64,000 bases of DNA from Natrinema pellirubrum DSM 15624 (GTDB taxonomy: Archaea > Halobacteriota > Halobacteria > Halobacteriales > Natrialbaceae), in NCBI RefSeq assembly GCF_000230735.2, contig NC_019962.1:3596001-3660000 (forward strand), written 5' to 3'. This document shows, one piece after another, positions 51,685-60,552 of this stretch. The notes under the pieces are model-generated. The model searched no databases, was not told the origin of the DNA, and saw nothing but the letters and a program-made list of their open reading frames with translations. The first letter of the stretch is position 1; each line of letters opens with the position of its first letter. The translations under genes were made by a program, and so were the position numbers.

Positions 51685-53401
51685 GGGCAACACCCCGTGC
51701 GACCGGCGCGTCGGCCCCTTGCATGATTGACCGCAGCTGCCCGTTGTCGACGCCGCGACACCACTCGTAGAACTCCTCGCCGTCGTCACGATCCGCGGAG
51801 TAGGCCTCGAACAGCTGCTCGAGGGCGGGGATCACGGCGTCGGCGGGGACGGCGCTCTCGACCCAGTCGAGGAACTCGTTGTCGGCACCGAGCGAACCGC
51901 CGAGGCCGAAGTCCATCCCTTCGACGATGTCGTCACCGTCCTCGTCCTCGAGCTTGACCGTCTCGCCGCGGAAGCCGATGTCGGCGATCTGGGGTTGGGC
52001 ACAGGAGGCCGAGCAGCCGGACATGTGCATCCGGATGGACTCGATGTCGTCGGGGACATCGATGCGGTCGTCGAGTTCGCGGGCCCAGCGCTTGGTCCGC
52101 TTTTTGGTCTCGATGATGGCGTAGTTACAGAACTCGTTGCCCGTACAGCCGACCGCGCCGCGGGAGAACGCCCCCGGATCGGGGCTGTACTCCTGGGCGA
52201 ACGGCTCGGCCAGCAGGTCGTCGACGTTTTCGTCGGGGATGTGGGTGATGAGGAAGTTCTGGTCGGTCGCGAGGCGGACGGAGGCGTCCTCGGTCCCGTA
52301 CTTCTCGGCGGCGCGGGCCGCTGCGGCGAACTCGTCGCCGCCCATGCGGCCGGCGATCACGTTGAAGCCGACGTAGTTGAGCCCGTCCTGTTTCTGCTCG
52401 TGGACGCCGACGTGGTCGCTCTGGTAGCCGACGGTCAGGTTCTGGCCGCCGGTTGGCAGGTCGATCGTACAGCGGTCGCGGACGGCTTCCTCGAACTTCT
52501 CGGCACCCATCTGCTCGACGAGATACCGCATGCGACAGACACCGCGGTTGTTCCGGTCGCCCAGTTCCTTGAACGTCTGAGCGACGGCGCGGCAGAACTC
52601 GACGGCATCTTCGGGTCGGATGAAGACGTCGAGTTCCGAGCCCATTCGCGGGCCGTCGGAGAGGCCGCCGCCGACGCGGGCGTGGAAGCCGTAGAGCTGC
52701 TGGCCACCGTCGGACGAGTCCGACGAGCCTCCGGCTTCGCCGGAGACATCGATCTCCTTTTTCGCGGGGACGAGTCCGACGTCGTTGATCTGGGACTGGG
52801 CACAGTCGTGGGCACAGCCCGTGATCGTGATCTTGAACTTCCGGGGGAGGTTGGCGTACTCGCGGTTCTCGGTGAAGAAGTCCGAGACCGCCTCGATGAC
52901 CGGCTGTGCGTTGAAACACTCGTGATCGTCGAGGCCGGCCGCGGGGCAGCCGAGGACGTTCCGGGCGGAGTCGCCGCAGCCTTGGACCGTCGTCAGGCCG
53001 ACCTCGTCGTAGCGGTCCCACATCTCGGGGACGTCTTCGACGCGGATCCAGTGTTTCTGGATGTCCTGTCGGGTCGTGATGTCGAGGTACGCGTCGCCCC
53101 AGAGTTCGTTCTGTTCCTCGCCGCCGTACTCCTCGGGGGCGACCGCGAGGTCGTCGGTGACTTCACCGATGACCTCGGCCTGTTCCGGGGTGAGCTTCCC
53201 GCCGGGGACCTTCGTCCGGATCATGAAGTAGCCCTCCTGCTTCTGGGCGTACATGCCGGCCCACTTCAGACGCTCCCACTCGCCGCCGCCGGCGCGCTCC
53301 TCGATCTCCTCGAAGGAGAGTTCCTCGTCGGCGTAGTCGTAGACGTCGTCGACGACGTCGAGGGGATGTTTCTCCTGTTTGTGCTGCTCGACCGTGTTCA
53401 T
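51674..53401 (-). CDS. Ferredoxin-type nitrite/sulfite reductase (siroheme)
   Basis: A 575-residue assimilatory reductase with two half-domains. The [4Fe-4S]-siroheme cysteines are Cys419 and Cys425 (CTGNEFC) and Cys463 and Cys467 (CSASC); GCGDSARNVLGCP is the conserved substrate-side loop of the first half. Nitrite versus sulfite cannot be decided from sequence. An ATG at 53401 is chosen over a GTG nine bases earlier. It is followed, with an 11-nt overlap, by a ferredoxin-FrhB protein, probably its electron donor. Confidence 0.92.
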   Translation of the reverse strand: MNTVEQHKQEKHPLDVVDDVYDYADEELSFEEIEERAGGGEWERLKWAGMYAQKQEGYFMIRTKVPGGKLTPEQAEVIGEVTDDLAVAPEEYGGEEQNELWGDAYLDITTRQDIQKHWIRVEDVPEMWDRYDEVGLTTVQGCGDSARNVLGCPAAGLDDHECFNAQPVIEAVSDFFTENREYANLPRKFKITITGCAHDCAQSQINDVGLVPAKKEIDVSGEAGGSSDSSDGGQQLYGFHARVGGGLSDGPRMGSELDVFIRPEDAVEFCRAVAQTFKELGDRNNRGVCRMRYLVEQMGAEKFEEAVRDRCTIDLPTGGQNLTVGYQSDHVGVHEQKQDGLNYVGFNVIAGRMGGDEFAAAARAAEKYGTEDASVRLATDQNFLITHIPDENVDDLLAEPFAQEYSPDPGAFSRGAVGCTGNEFCNYAIIETKKRTKRWARELDDRIDVPDDIESIRMHMSGCSASCAQPQIADIGFRGETVKLEDEDGDDIVEGMDFGLGGSLGADNEFLDWVESAVPADAVIPALEQLFEAYSADRDDGEEFYEWCRGVDNGQLRSIMQGADAPVARGVAHGD

Positions 53402-53704
53402 GGGGACCACCGCCGGTCGGCAGCCACTCGAGCGGTCGGACTATCTTCAAGGACCATTGTTTAGCGGGTAATGCGACCCCGTTCGTATACACCCCCGCAA
53501 CTCGGCGAATCATGACGTGGGTCGTTCCCACCAGTAAATATTGCCCCGACGTGGTGCCACCGACGAGAGGGGCGGATGGAAATCGTCGGCAAGACACCGG
53601 CACGGACGGGAACGAGGCGACACCGGGACGCCACGCGTCGTCGGTAGCGGTAATAGGTTCCGGTACCGTACCCGGCGGCGACGCCGGATTGGGAGCAGGG
53701 ACGG
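53402..53704. other. Promoter region of the siroheme reductase operon, no gene
   Basis: AATATTTAC (minus strand, about 53534-53543) is a TATA candidate; it implies a leader of about 110 nt. Just downstream on that strand lies GTGGG-TCGTT-CCCAC (53517-53531), an operator-like inverted repeat that could serve nitrogen or sulfur control. Confidence 0.45.
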
Positions 53705-54289
53705 TCAGTCGAAACAGGCGACGAGTTCGCCCTGGGTTCGTGGATCGGGCTCGAAGCGCAACTCCTCGGCGAGTCCGTGGTACCGGGATCGAAGGACGAC
53801 GTTCTCGTCGACATAATAGACGGCGCGGATGTCCCACCTGTCACGCGGGTCGACGCTCGAGCGGCCGGTCCCGGTCGTCAGGTCGTATCGGATCGCGACC
53901 ATGACCGCATCCGGGTTCGTCGCCGACCCGACGGCAGCCACACGGCCGTCCGTTCGGCGGAGGTCGACGGTCCGCGCTTCGGCACCGTACTGGCCGAGAA
54001 ACGCGTTGTGTTGATACGTCCGCTCGAACGTCGTGACGTACTCGACCATGGTATCGTCCAGCGACGACGGCGACGACGGATACGTCCGCGGCTCGAGCGG
54101 GGCGTCGTCCGGCGGATCGGGATCGGGACGGTTGACGTCGTCACACTCGAACCAATCGGCCGGGACGGTTCCGGAGTCCAGCGGCGGGCCGGTCGGCCCG
54201 TCCGAAGCGTACTCGAAACCGCCCGTCGTGACCGCGACGGTCGTGACGACCGACGCGAGAAATCCGCGGCGAGGTCGGAGGCGGTTCAT
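53705..54289 (-). CDS. Secreted protein with Tat-type signal, unknown
   Basis: A 194-residue protein. N-terminus MNRLRPRRGFLASVVTTVAVTTGG is a twin-arginine signal, without a lipobox cysteine at the expected place. The mature part is Asp/Arg/Pro-rich with beta-type segments (RWDIRAVYYVDENVVLRSRY) and no recognised domain. It lies upstream of the reductase operon on the same strand, with its own gap. Confidence 0.7.
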   Translation of the reverse strand: MNRLRPRRGFLASVVTTVAVTTGGFEYASDGPTGPPLDSGTVPADWFECDDVNRPDPDPPDDAPLEPRTYPSSPSSLDDTMVEYVTTFERTYQHNAFLGQYGAEARTVDLRRTDGRVAAVGSATNPDAVMVAIRYDLTTGTGRSSVDPRDRWDIRAVYYVDENVVLRSRYHGLAEELRFEPDPRTQGELVACFD

Positions 54290-54535
54290 ACGCTAACGTC
54301 TCAAACTAACAATAAGTATCTTCTGAAAGAACGATCGGTCCACTGGTGCGGTCGGGGCTCCGACTCCTCGAGCAGTCGATCGGGGTCCCGTGCCAGCGTC
54401 GGACCGCCGGTCCGACGAGGCTCACCGCCGTGGGGTCTCGTTACCCGCCGAGAGACCGGGAGAATCGTCGTTCACGCCTTCGAATCCGCGGGCAATCTTT
54501 CGAGAATCCAGCGGCGACGAAGCGACGAATGGACG

Positions 54536-56155
54536 TTACGCCTCGTCCTCGAGCAGTCGGTCGAGCATCTCGTCTGGATCGAACTGCTCCAAGTCGTCGT
54601 ATCCCTGCCCGACGCCGAGGAACAGGATCGGCTTCCCGGTGACGTGAGCGATCGAAATCGCTGCGCCGCCGTTGGAGTCGGCGTCGGCCTTCGTCAGGAT
54701 CGCACCGTCTATCTCGGCGGCGTCGTTGAACTCCCGAGCGCGGTTGACCGCGTCCTGTCCCGCCACCGCCTCGTCGACGAACAGCGTCATGTCCGGGCCG
54801 ACGACGCGGTCGATCTTCTCGAGTTGATCCATCAGGCCCTCGTCGGTGTGGAGCCGCCCGGCGGTATCGCCCAGCACGACGTCGACGTCGTTGGCCTCGG
54901 CGTACTCGACGGCGTCGTACAACACCGCAGCGGGGTCGCCGCCCTGTTCGTGACTGATGAGTTTCGTCTCGAGCGCGTCGGCGTGTTCCTGGATCTGCTC
55001 GTTGGCACCGGCGCGGTAGGTGTCGCCGTTGGCCATCACCGTCGAGAACCCACGCTCCTCGAAGTAGCGGCTCAGTTTGGCGATCGAGGTCGTCTTCCCG
55101 ACGCCGTTGACGCCGGTGAAGACGATGGTGACCGGCTTGTCGGCCTCGGCGATGCGCTCGTCGAAGTCGAACTGACCGACGCTGATCACGTCGTAGATCG
55201 CGTTGTGCAGCGCCTCCTCGACGACCTCGCCGGTCGAGGTCGTGAAGGTCCGGGTCTCCCCGACCAGTTCGTCGCGGATGTTGTCGAGGATCTCCTCGGC
55301 GACGCCCATCTCGACGTCGCTGGAAAGCAGGGCCATCTCGAGTTCGTGCAGCGGCCCCTCGAGGTCTTCCTCCTCGATGACGAACTTCCCCTTGACGAGG
55401 GACTTTGCCTTCGCACCGAAGCCGGTCCCGCCGTTGTCGGCGGTCGCATCGTCCTCGTCGATGTCGGCCTCATCCGGGGTCTCGTCGGCGTCCTCAGCGA
55501 CTGGCCCCTCGTCGACCGCCGTTTCGGCGGCCGGGTCGTCGACCGTCGCCGTCTCTGCCGCCGCCTCGTCCGGCGTCGCGGCGTCGACCGGCTCGTCGTC
55601 GGAACCGGTTTCGTCGGCATCGGATTCGGCGTCGTCGGACGATCCCGAAAAGAGCGAGCGTGCTCTGGCGCCGAGCCCGGTCCGGCCGCCGTCGTCGTCT
55701 TCGTCTTCGTCGTCCGCCGTGGCCTCTTCGTCTTCGTCGGCAGCCGGCTCCTCGTCCGAGACCGACTCGTCCGGGGCCGAACCGGCGTCGTCGACCTCGA
55801 GATCGGGGTCGGTCGCCGGCTCCTGGCCCGCGGATTCGGCCGCGTCCGCAGTGGCGGCCTCGGTCGTCGGCTCCGGTTCCGATTCAGCGGTGACCGCCGC
55901 GTCCGGTTCGACCGCGGCGGACGCCGGCGTCGCCGTCTCGGCGTCGACGGTAGTATCGACGGCTTCCGCGTCCGCTGCATCGGCCGAGTCCGACGGGGTC
56001 GCGTCGCTCGAGTCCGTCGAGTCCACGTCGGCCTCGGCATCCTCGAGTTCCGCTGCGTCGAGGTCGTCCTCGTCGACCTCCTCGACGTTCTCCTCGGCGG
56101 CTTCTTCGGCGTCGTCGCGGAAGCTTCCGAGCTTGTCCTTCAGGTTATCGAACAT
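54536..56155 (-). CDS. ftsY: SRP receptor FtsY
   Basis: A 539-residue SRP receptor GTPase that docks SRP54-ribosome complexes at the membrane. The first ~230 residues are a very acidic, low-complexity A-domain, unusually long; the NG domain follows (about 240-539) with GVNGVGKTTSIAKL (G1), DTAGRLHTDEGLM (G3) and TKADADSNGG (G4). It is the last gene of the rpl18a-pfdA-ftsY series, 28 nt after pfdA. Its partner SRP54 lies at 35880-37271. Confidence 0.96.
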   Translation of the reverse strand: MFDNLKDKLGSFRDDAEEAAEENVEEVDEDDLDAAELEDAEADVDSTDSSDATPSDSADAADAEAVDTTVDAETATPASAAVEPDAAVTAESEPEPTTEAATADAAESAGQEPATDPDLEVDDAGSAPDESVSDEEPAADEDEEATADDEDEDDDGGRTGLGARARSLFSGSSDDAESDADETGSDDEPVDAATPDEAAAETATVDDPAAETAVDEGPVAEDADETPDEADIDEDDATADNGGTGFGAKAKSLVKGKFVIEEEDLEGPLHELEMALLSSDVEMGVAEEILDNIRDELVGETRTFTTSTGEVVEEALHNAIYDVISVGQFDFDERIAEADKPVTIVFTGVNGVGKTTSIAKLSRYFEERGFSTVMANGDTYRAGANEQIQEHADALETKLISHEQGGDPAAVLYDAVEYAEANDVDVVLGDTAGRLHTDEGLMDQLEKIDRVVGPDMTLFVDEAVAGQDAVNRAREFNDAAEIDGAILTKADADSNGGAAISIAHVTGKPILFLGVGQGYDDLEQFDPDEMLDRLLEDEA

Positions 56156-56183
56156 GGCTGGCGATGAAAGTATCTACGCCGCG

Positions 56184-56630
56184 TTACTCGTCGGGCTGGC
56201 CCTGGCCCATTCCCTGCATCTGCTGTTGCATCGCCTGCTGCTGGAGCTGCTGGGCCTGCTGCTCGAGTTCGTCGCTCTCGGTCTCGAGTTCCGCGATCTC
56301 CTCGTTGAGTTCGTCGATCTGGTCGTCGAGGTGATCCTTCTTGTTCTCGAGGGCGTTGACGGCGTCGCCCTCCTCGAACTCCGCGGCGTAGTCGGCGCCG
56401 AGGTCGACGATGACTTCGTCGATGTTTTCGATCGTCGTTCGCAGGTAGGCACCGCCGCCAAGCGGCATCTGGACCGTCGAGCCGGTCTCGAGGGTCTCGA
56501 TCGCTTCGATGGCCTCGTCGACTTCGGTCTGTTCCTGTCGCAGGGCTTCGACGTTCGCCTGCAGACCTTCGATCTGTTCTTCGATCTCCTGAAGCTCCTG
56601 GGACAGCTGCTGGAGTTGCTGCTGACCCAT
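56184..56630 (-). CDS. pfdA: Prefoldin alpha subunit
   Basis: A 148-residue chaperone subunit that assembles with beta subunits into the jellyfish-shaped prefoldin. N- and C-terminal coiled coils (about 1-50 and 95-140) flank a beta-hairpin region GSTVQMPLGGGAYLRTTI, as in the family; the end is Gln/Met-rich. The ATG overlaps the L18Ae stop codon by one base, and ftsY follows. Confidence 0.94.
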   Translation of the reverse strand: MGQQQLQQLSQELQEIEEQIEGLQANVEALRQEQTEVDEAIEAIETLETGSTVQMPLGGGAYLRTTIENIDEVIVDLGADYAAEFEEGDAVNALENKKDHLDDQIDELNEEIAELETESDELEQQAQQLQQQAMQQQMQGMGQGQPDE

Positions 56631-56803
56631 TATTGGGATACCTCCTCGAGTTCGATCTCGGTACGTTTGAGCCCGTGCTGGCTTCCGAGCTGCGTGTAGG
56701 CGTATTCGCGAGCGACGTTCTCGTTCTCGGCGTCGATGGTCGTCTCGAACTCCGCGAACCCGTCGCGGTTCTTGAACCGACCACTGACCGTAAATTGACT
56801 CAT
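56630..56803 (-). CDS. rpl18a: 50S ribosomal protein L18Ae (LX)
   Basis: A 57-residue ribosomal protein, too short to be picked up by size filters. It begins MSQFTVSGRFKNRDGFAEFE and ends with LKRTEIELEEVSQ, matching the archaeal L18a/LX protein. It heads the rpl18a-pfdA-ftsY operon, and a GGAGG sequence lies about 10 nt before the ATG. Stop codon overlaps the pfdA ATG by one base. Confidence 0.93.
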   Translation of the reverse strand: MSQFTVSGRFKNRDGFAEFETTIDAENENVAREYAYTQLGSQHGLKRTEIELEEVSQ

Positions 56804-56953
56804 GCCTATCCCTCCGGCAGGCAGTCGGAAGAATCTTCCCTTCCCATTCGACGGCCGCCGACCGACGCGAGGTGCCGGAACGAGGGTCTCTCCCCGGCGT
56901 TCCCCACGAGCGAAGGGTCAAGCGTTTTCCGACGGGCGATCGAACCCGGCTCC

Positions 56954-57265
56954 ATGAGCGAACTCGATGCCGACGAGTTGTTGCCCAGCGAGCGAATGCG
57001 AGAGCAGGCCCTCGAGGGTGATGTCACCCAGATCCACCGGGGCCAGCAGTATGCCGACGAAGGGGACACGTTCGCGATCGACGACACGACCTTCGAGGTG
57101 ACCGCGGTGCGAGAACGCACGCTCGGTGACCTGACCGACGAGGACGCCCGAGCCGAAGGGATGGACGACCTCGAGGGATACCGACGCATGCTCGATCACG
57201 CCCACGAGAACTTCGAGTGGGACGACGACAGCGACGTCGTCTTACATCGGTTCGAACGGCAGTAG
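56954..57265 (+). CDS. ASCH-domain-like small protein
   Basis: A 103-residue protein resembling the ASCH fold, which binds RNA or modified nucleotides. Typical parts: QIHRGQQYADEGDTF, FEVTAVRERTLGDLTDEDARAEGMDDLEGY and a C-terminal VVLHRFER strand. It is on the opposite strand to the translation genes on both sides, and converges on the membrane protein gene (gap 1 nt). Confidence 0.75.
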   Translation: MSELDADELLPSERMREQALEGDVTQIHRGQQYADEGDTFAIDDTTFEVTAVRERTLGDLTDEDARAEGMDDLEGYRRMLDHAHENFEWDDDSDVVLHRFERQ

Positions 57266-57266
57266 C

Positions 57267-57590
57267 TCAATCCTCGAGTCGCCGAGGGGGCCGTTGTCCA
57301 TCGCTTGCGACCGTACCAGACGACGCGTTCGGGCGGGAGCGAGCGGGCGCGGGCGACGACGGCGACCGGTACGCCGCGAGCAGCCCCCACATGAGCCCGG
57401 TTGCGAGGAGGCCGACCGCGGCCAGCGACATGCCCATCGTCGCGAACGTGATCGCGTAGACGCCACCCAGCGCCATTTTGGGAACGCTCGTCGCGAGAGG
57501 GATCCGCGCGTTTACGTCCCGAAGCGCGGGCGCGAGAAAGACCACCGAGAGCAGACTACCGGCCATGAAGAGCAAATCCTGCCATGCCAT
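57267..57590 (-). CDS. Small membrane protein
   Basis: A 107-residue protein with three hydrophobic stretches (about 5-22, 36-54, 57-72) followed by a Pro/Ser/Arg-rich cytoplasmic tail (75-107). Not recognised. It begins about 135 bp after eif6 ends, on the same strand, and could be the last gene of that operon or independent. Confidence 0.6.
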   Translation of the reverse strand: MAWQDLLFMAGSLLSVVFLAPALRDVNARIPLATSVPKMALGGVYAITFATMGMSLAAVGLLATGLMWGLLAAYRSPSSPAPARSRPNASSGTVASDGQRPPRRLED

Positions 57591-57725
57591 ACAGAGGATA
57601 CTCGCTACCGAGTAAATATAGACATCGGTCGGAAGCAGTCTCGAGAAGACGAAATACCGGCGTCAAGCGGCGTCGATCGCGGCCGCTCGAGAAGACGTGA
57701 GAATCGAAATCGGGGGGACTGACCG

Positions 57726-58391
57726 TCAGTCGAGATAGCCCAGCGCGTCCTCGATCCGGCCGAGTTCGGGGCCGGTCGTGTCCTCGCCGACGACGTAGCC
57801 GGCCTCGTTGGCGATCAGGCCGGAGCCGACCAGCGGCGCGCCGTAGTTGACCGTGCCGACGTCGGCCCGGACGTCCAGGGCCTCCTCGAGCGCGTCGAGT
57901 TCGGCGTCGGTAGCTTTCGGGTGACAGAGGACGCCGGTGTTGGTCGCTACCGCGGCGGTCCCGACGGTCCGGACCCCGGCGAGGTCGCCACGCTCGACGG
58001 GGACCTCGAGGGTGTCTTCGACGATCTGGATCGCCTCGCGGGGCAGGTCCGGATGGACGTAGGCCCCGTAATCGTTCGCGAGGACGACGTTGCCGGCGGC
58101 ATTGATACTGCCGGGCAGTTCGGCGACGGGCACGTCGATCTCGTCCGCGAGGGTCTCGAGTTCGTACTCGAGGACCCGGGAACTGACGAGCAGGCCGTTC
58201 TCGTTACCCGTCGCTAGGGCACCGACCGTCGAGGAGCCGCCGACGGTCGTGGGAACGACGGGGACCTCGAGTTCGTCGGACAGATCGGCGACGACGTCGT
58301 CGTCGACATCGTGGCGAACGAGTACGCACGAGTCGGTCGCGCGGGCGAAGACGCCGACGTAGGCCGACCCGGCGAAGGCGAGGCGTTGCAA
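57726..58391 (-). CDS. eif6: Translation initiation factor aIF6
   Basis: A 221-residue factor that binds the 50S subunit and prevents premature joining. Five tandem pentein repeats are visible as repeated VGTxAVATN/GTVN-type turns, starting [18 protein letters not shown]. It is 2 nt after L31e, in the rpl39e-rpl31e-eif6 operon. Confidence 0.95.
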   Translation of the reverse strand: MQRLAFAGSAYVGVFARATDSCVLVRHDVDDDVVADLSDELEVPVVPTTVGGSSTVGALATGNENGLLVSSRVLEYELETLADEIDVPVAELPGSINAAGNVVLANDYGAYVHPDLPREAIQIVEDTLEVPVERGDLAGVRTVGTAAVATNTGVLCHPKATDAELDALEEALDVRADVGTVNYGAPLVGSGLIANEAGYVVGEDTTGPELGRIEDALGYLD

Positions 58392-58393
58392 GT

Positions 58394-58672
58394 TTAGTCG
58401 GCGACCTCGGCTTCGACGACCGCTTCGCCCTCTTCGTCGAAGCGGGCCGCGCGGACGCGAAGCTTTCGCGGCGGGTTCGAGCGCCCGTTCGACCAGACTT
58501 CCTCGTTGATCGAAGGGTCCAGTCGGATGGCGTCTTCCTCGACCGCGAAGTGTTTCGCGAGGTGTTCGCGGACTAGTCGCATCGCGTAGTCGGCGGCCTC
58601 GTGGTTCGCGCCCTTCTTGACGTCTCGCAGGGGAACGGTGACGACGCGTTCCTCGAAATCACTTGCACTCAT
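58394..58672 (-). CDS. rpl31e: 50S ribosomal protein L31e
   Basis: A 92-residue ribosomal protein: [25 protein letters not shown] start, [24 protein letters not shown] in the middle, and a halophilic acidic tail. Sits 2 nt after L39e and 2 nt before aIF6. Confidence 0.96.
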   Translation of the reverse strand: MSASDFEERVVTVPLRDVKKGANHEAADYAMRLVREHLAKHFAVEEDAIRLDPSINEEVWSNGRSNPPRKLRVRAARFDEEGEAVVEAEVAD

Positions 58673-58674
58673 CG

Positions 58675-58827
58675 TTACTCGTCAGTGTCGTTGCGCCGCC
58701 AGTTGCGTCGCTTGGGGTTGCGCTGGACTTCCATGTCCGTCTTCATCATGACCCAGGCCGGCACGCGGCTGTTCTGGTTCTCGAGTTTGGCAAGTCGCTT
58801 CTTCTTGCCCTTCGATTTCTTACCCAT
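58675..58827 (-). CDS. rpl39e: 50S ribosomal protein L39e
   Basis: A 50-residue basic ribosomal protein: [21 protein letters not shown] then [10 protein letters not shown] and the [15 protein letters not shown] tail, the standard L39e sequence. A TATA box (58853-58860, ATTTTAAG) is about 30 nt upstream, so it leads the operon as a leaderless transcript. Confidence 0.95.
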   Translation of the reverse strand: MGKKSKGKKKRLAKLENQNSRVPAWVMMKTDMEVQRNPKRRNWRRNDTDE

Positions 58828-58852
58828 AGTAGCCGGACGTAGCCCGCGGTGG

Positions 58853-58860
58853 CTTAAAAT
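58853..58860 (-). promoter_or_regulatory. TATA box for rpl39e-rpl31e-eif6
   Basis: ATTTTAAG on the minus strand, centred about 30 nt before the L39e ATG. Confidence 0.55.
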
Positions 58861-58953
58861 CTTGTCCATCTTGTAGAGCCTGTGGATCGAGGACGGTCGC
58901 GACGGGATTCTGCCAGTCAGCATCGATATGACGAGTACTCCGCTTATTGCTGC

Positions 58954-58981
58954 GAGACAGTCTCGCGAATTAGAGACAGTC
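58954..58981 (+). promoter_or_regulatory. Direct repeat before the M48 protease gene
   Basis: GAGACAGTC at 58954-58962 and again at 58973-58981, 19 bp apart, about 75-95 nt before the protease ATG. A CGATACAC box near 59018-59025 gives a TATA-like signal about 30 nt upstream of the start. Confidence 0.35.
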
Positions 58982-59050
58982 GGCATTACCCGATGTCTCC
59001 GTCGAGAAGACCGTAATCGATACACAACAGGACTTCCAAAGGAAACAGTA

Positions 59051-60031
59051 ATGCGCTGGTCGGTGGAACAAGCCCTCGTTTTGAGGATGATCTGTTCATT
59101 GCTACTATTGTTCGTGGCTATTGTCGGATTTGTTGGCGCCCTATGGGCTGTATTTGTCGGCTTTTTCCTATTTGCTCGGACATCTCTTTCCACTGCGATG
59201 CTTCTTTCAATTATTCCGACAGTTTTGTTACTCCTCTGGATCATCGTCCTCGAGTGTCGTGGAACGAGGGAAATCGAGCAAGCGGCAACTGCGACACCAG
59301 TGACGGTCGAAGAATATCCTGAACTCTATGCCACTGTAAATCGAGTTTCATCGATATTCGGGATACCAGCACCTACTATTTCAATTTCAGATAGTTTGGC
59401 ACCCGAGGCAATGGTTATCGGTGTTCGACCGACGACCAGCCGGCTGATTCTTTCTGAGGGATTACTCGACACCCTCGATGCAGCTGAACTCGAGGCTGTA
59501 ATCGCTCACGAACTGGCACACGTAAAGAACCGTGATGCAACGGTCATGACGATCGTTTCAGTACCGATGATACTCTCGGCTGGGATCGCCGCTCGAACGC
59601 GGGATCTAGCTCGACACCGGGTCCCCGTTGCAATCATTCTGGGCGCTGTTGGCCGTGCAGTGGTACCGGTCACGAAGGCGATCATCACTGTTTGCTCTCG
59701 AACTCGAGAACTCGCAGCAGACAAAGCAGCCGTCGAGGTACTTGGCTCAGGTGCACCGTTAGCGAGTGCACTTCGAACACTCGATCAGCAGATTCAGGAG
59801 ACGCCCTCTCAGGACCTCCGGAATGCACGTGCAGTATCGTCGCTCTCGATCCTCCCATTCGAGTCGTACAACCGGGAAGAAGTATTGGGGTACTGGTATG
59901 AAGAGAATATAAAACCGTTCTGCTGGTCAATACGAAAGCCTTTGTTACGCCTTGAATCACGGCTATTTCGGACACATCCACCTACTGAAAAGCGGGTTGA
60001 GATGATTTTGAACTACGAAAGTCGGAAATGA
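59051..60031 (+). CDS. M48-family (HtpX-like) membrane zinc protease
   Basis: A 326-residue protein with two N-terminal membrane helices (about 12-38, 45-68), the zinc motif His153-Glu-x-x-His157 in [11 protein letters not shown], a further hydrophobic region and the third ligand region [14 protein letters not shown]. It degrades damaged membrane proteins. The ATG 59051 is preferred, as upstream codons are unlike the rest. Base composition is clearly less GC-rich than the genes around it (many AT-ended codons), suggesting acquisition from elsewhere. Confidence 0.88.
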   Translation: MRWSVEQALVLRMICSLLLLFVAIVGFVGALWAVFVGFFLFARTSLSTAMLLSIIPTVLLLLWIIVLECRGTREIEQAATATPVTVEEYPELYATVNRVSSIFGIPAPTISISDSLAPEAMVIGVRPTTSRLILSEGLLDTLDAAELEAVIAHELAHVKNRDATVMTIVSVPMILSAGIAARTRDLARHRVPVAIILGAVGRAVVPVTKAIITVCSRTRELAADKAAVEVLGSGAPLASALRTLDQQIQETPSQDLRNARAVSSLSILPFESYNREEVLGYWYEENIKPFCWSIRKPLLRLESRLFRTHPPTEKRVEMILNYESRK

Positions 60032-60552
60032 GTGCCAACATAACAGATGAGGTCGGTAGTTACGGTACGATTCTTCTGATTGTACTGGCAAGATCGACGG
60101 AAGCACAGTCTCAGGCGAGGTCAGGTTTGCTGATAGAAAAACAAAATCCGTGCGGGTCCTGACGCTGATCCACGCGTGTCACAAGAGAGATGGCGTCTAG
60201 TCACAACCCGTCGTCAAGTCCACACTCCAGTCAGATCTATAGCGGAAAGTCCCGGATAGATCCGGACTGACCGGCGAGTCGCGACCGGTATTGGTCGCTC
60301 TCTCCGTCCACCGACCGAAGATGCAAGGGTCACACTCGGATCGCAGCGAGGGTCTTTTGATGTGTGAGACGTCACTGACCGTTCGCGTGTTCCGGCAGGA
60401 AGTCGTTGAGACCGAGGTCTAAAATCTCGGACTCGATATGACCGAACCGATCTATATATCCAAACATCCGACTGACTGTACTCGGTCTAACAGTGGATTC
60501 GCTTGACGACAGCAGACGTACTCGATGACGGGAAGCACGATCGACGCCGGTC
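60032..60552. other. 521-bp patch with no secure gene
   Basis: Composition is less GC-rich than the chromosome average. The only frame of note is a 31-residue minus-strand peptide at 60372-60467 (see separate entry). A TATATATC sequence at 60453-60460 and scattered AT stretches are visible, but no TATA-to-ATG arrangement for a larger gene. Confidence 0.45.
60372..60467 (-). pseudogene. 31-codon orphan frame, possible gene remnant
   Basis: MFGYIDRFGHIESEILDLGLN followed by DFLPEHANGQ and stop. The composition is protein-like and unlike the Arg-rich shadow frames around it, as if it were the tail of a once longer protein. Nothing upstream in frame is protein-like. I recognise no family; it could also be a tiny real gene. 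Confidence 0.3.

Noticed and set aside
53777..56167. 796-residue plus-strand frame opposite ftsY
   Set aside because: Long open shadow caused by the acidic, GC-rich ftsY sequence on the other strand; Arg/Gly/Val-rich and without domain.
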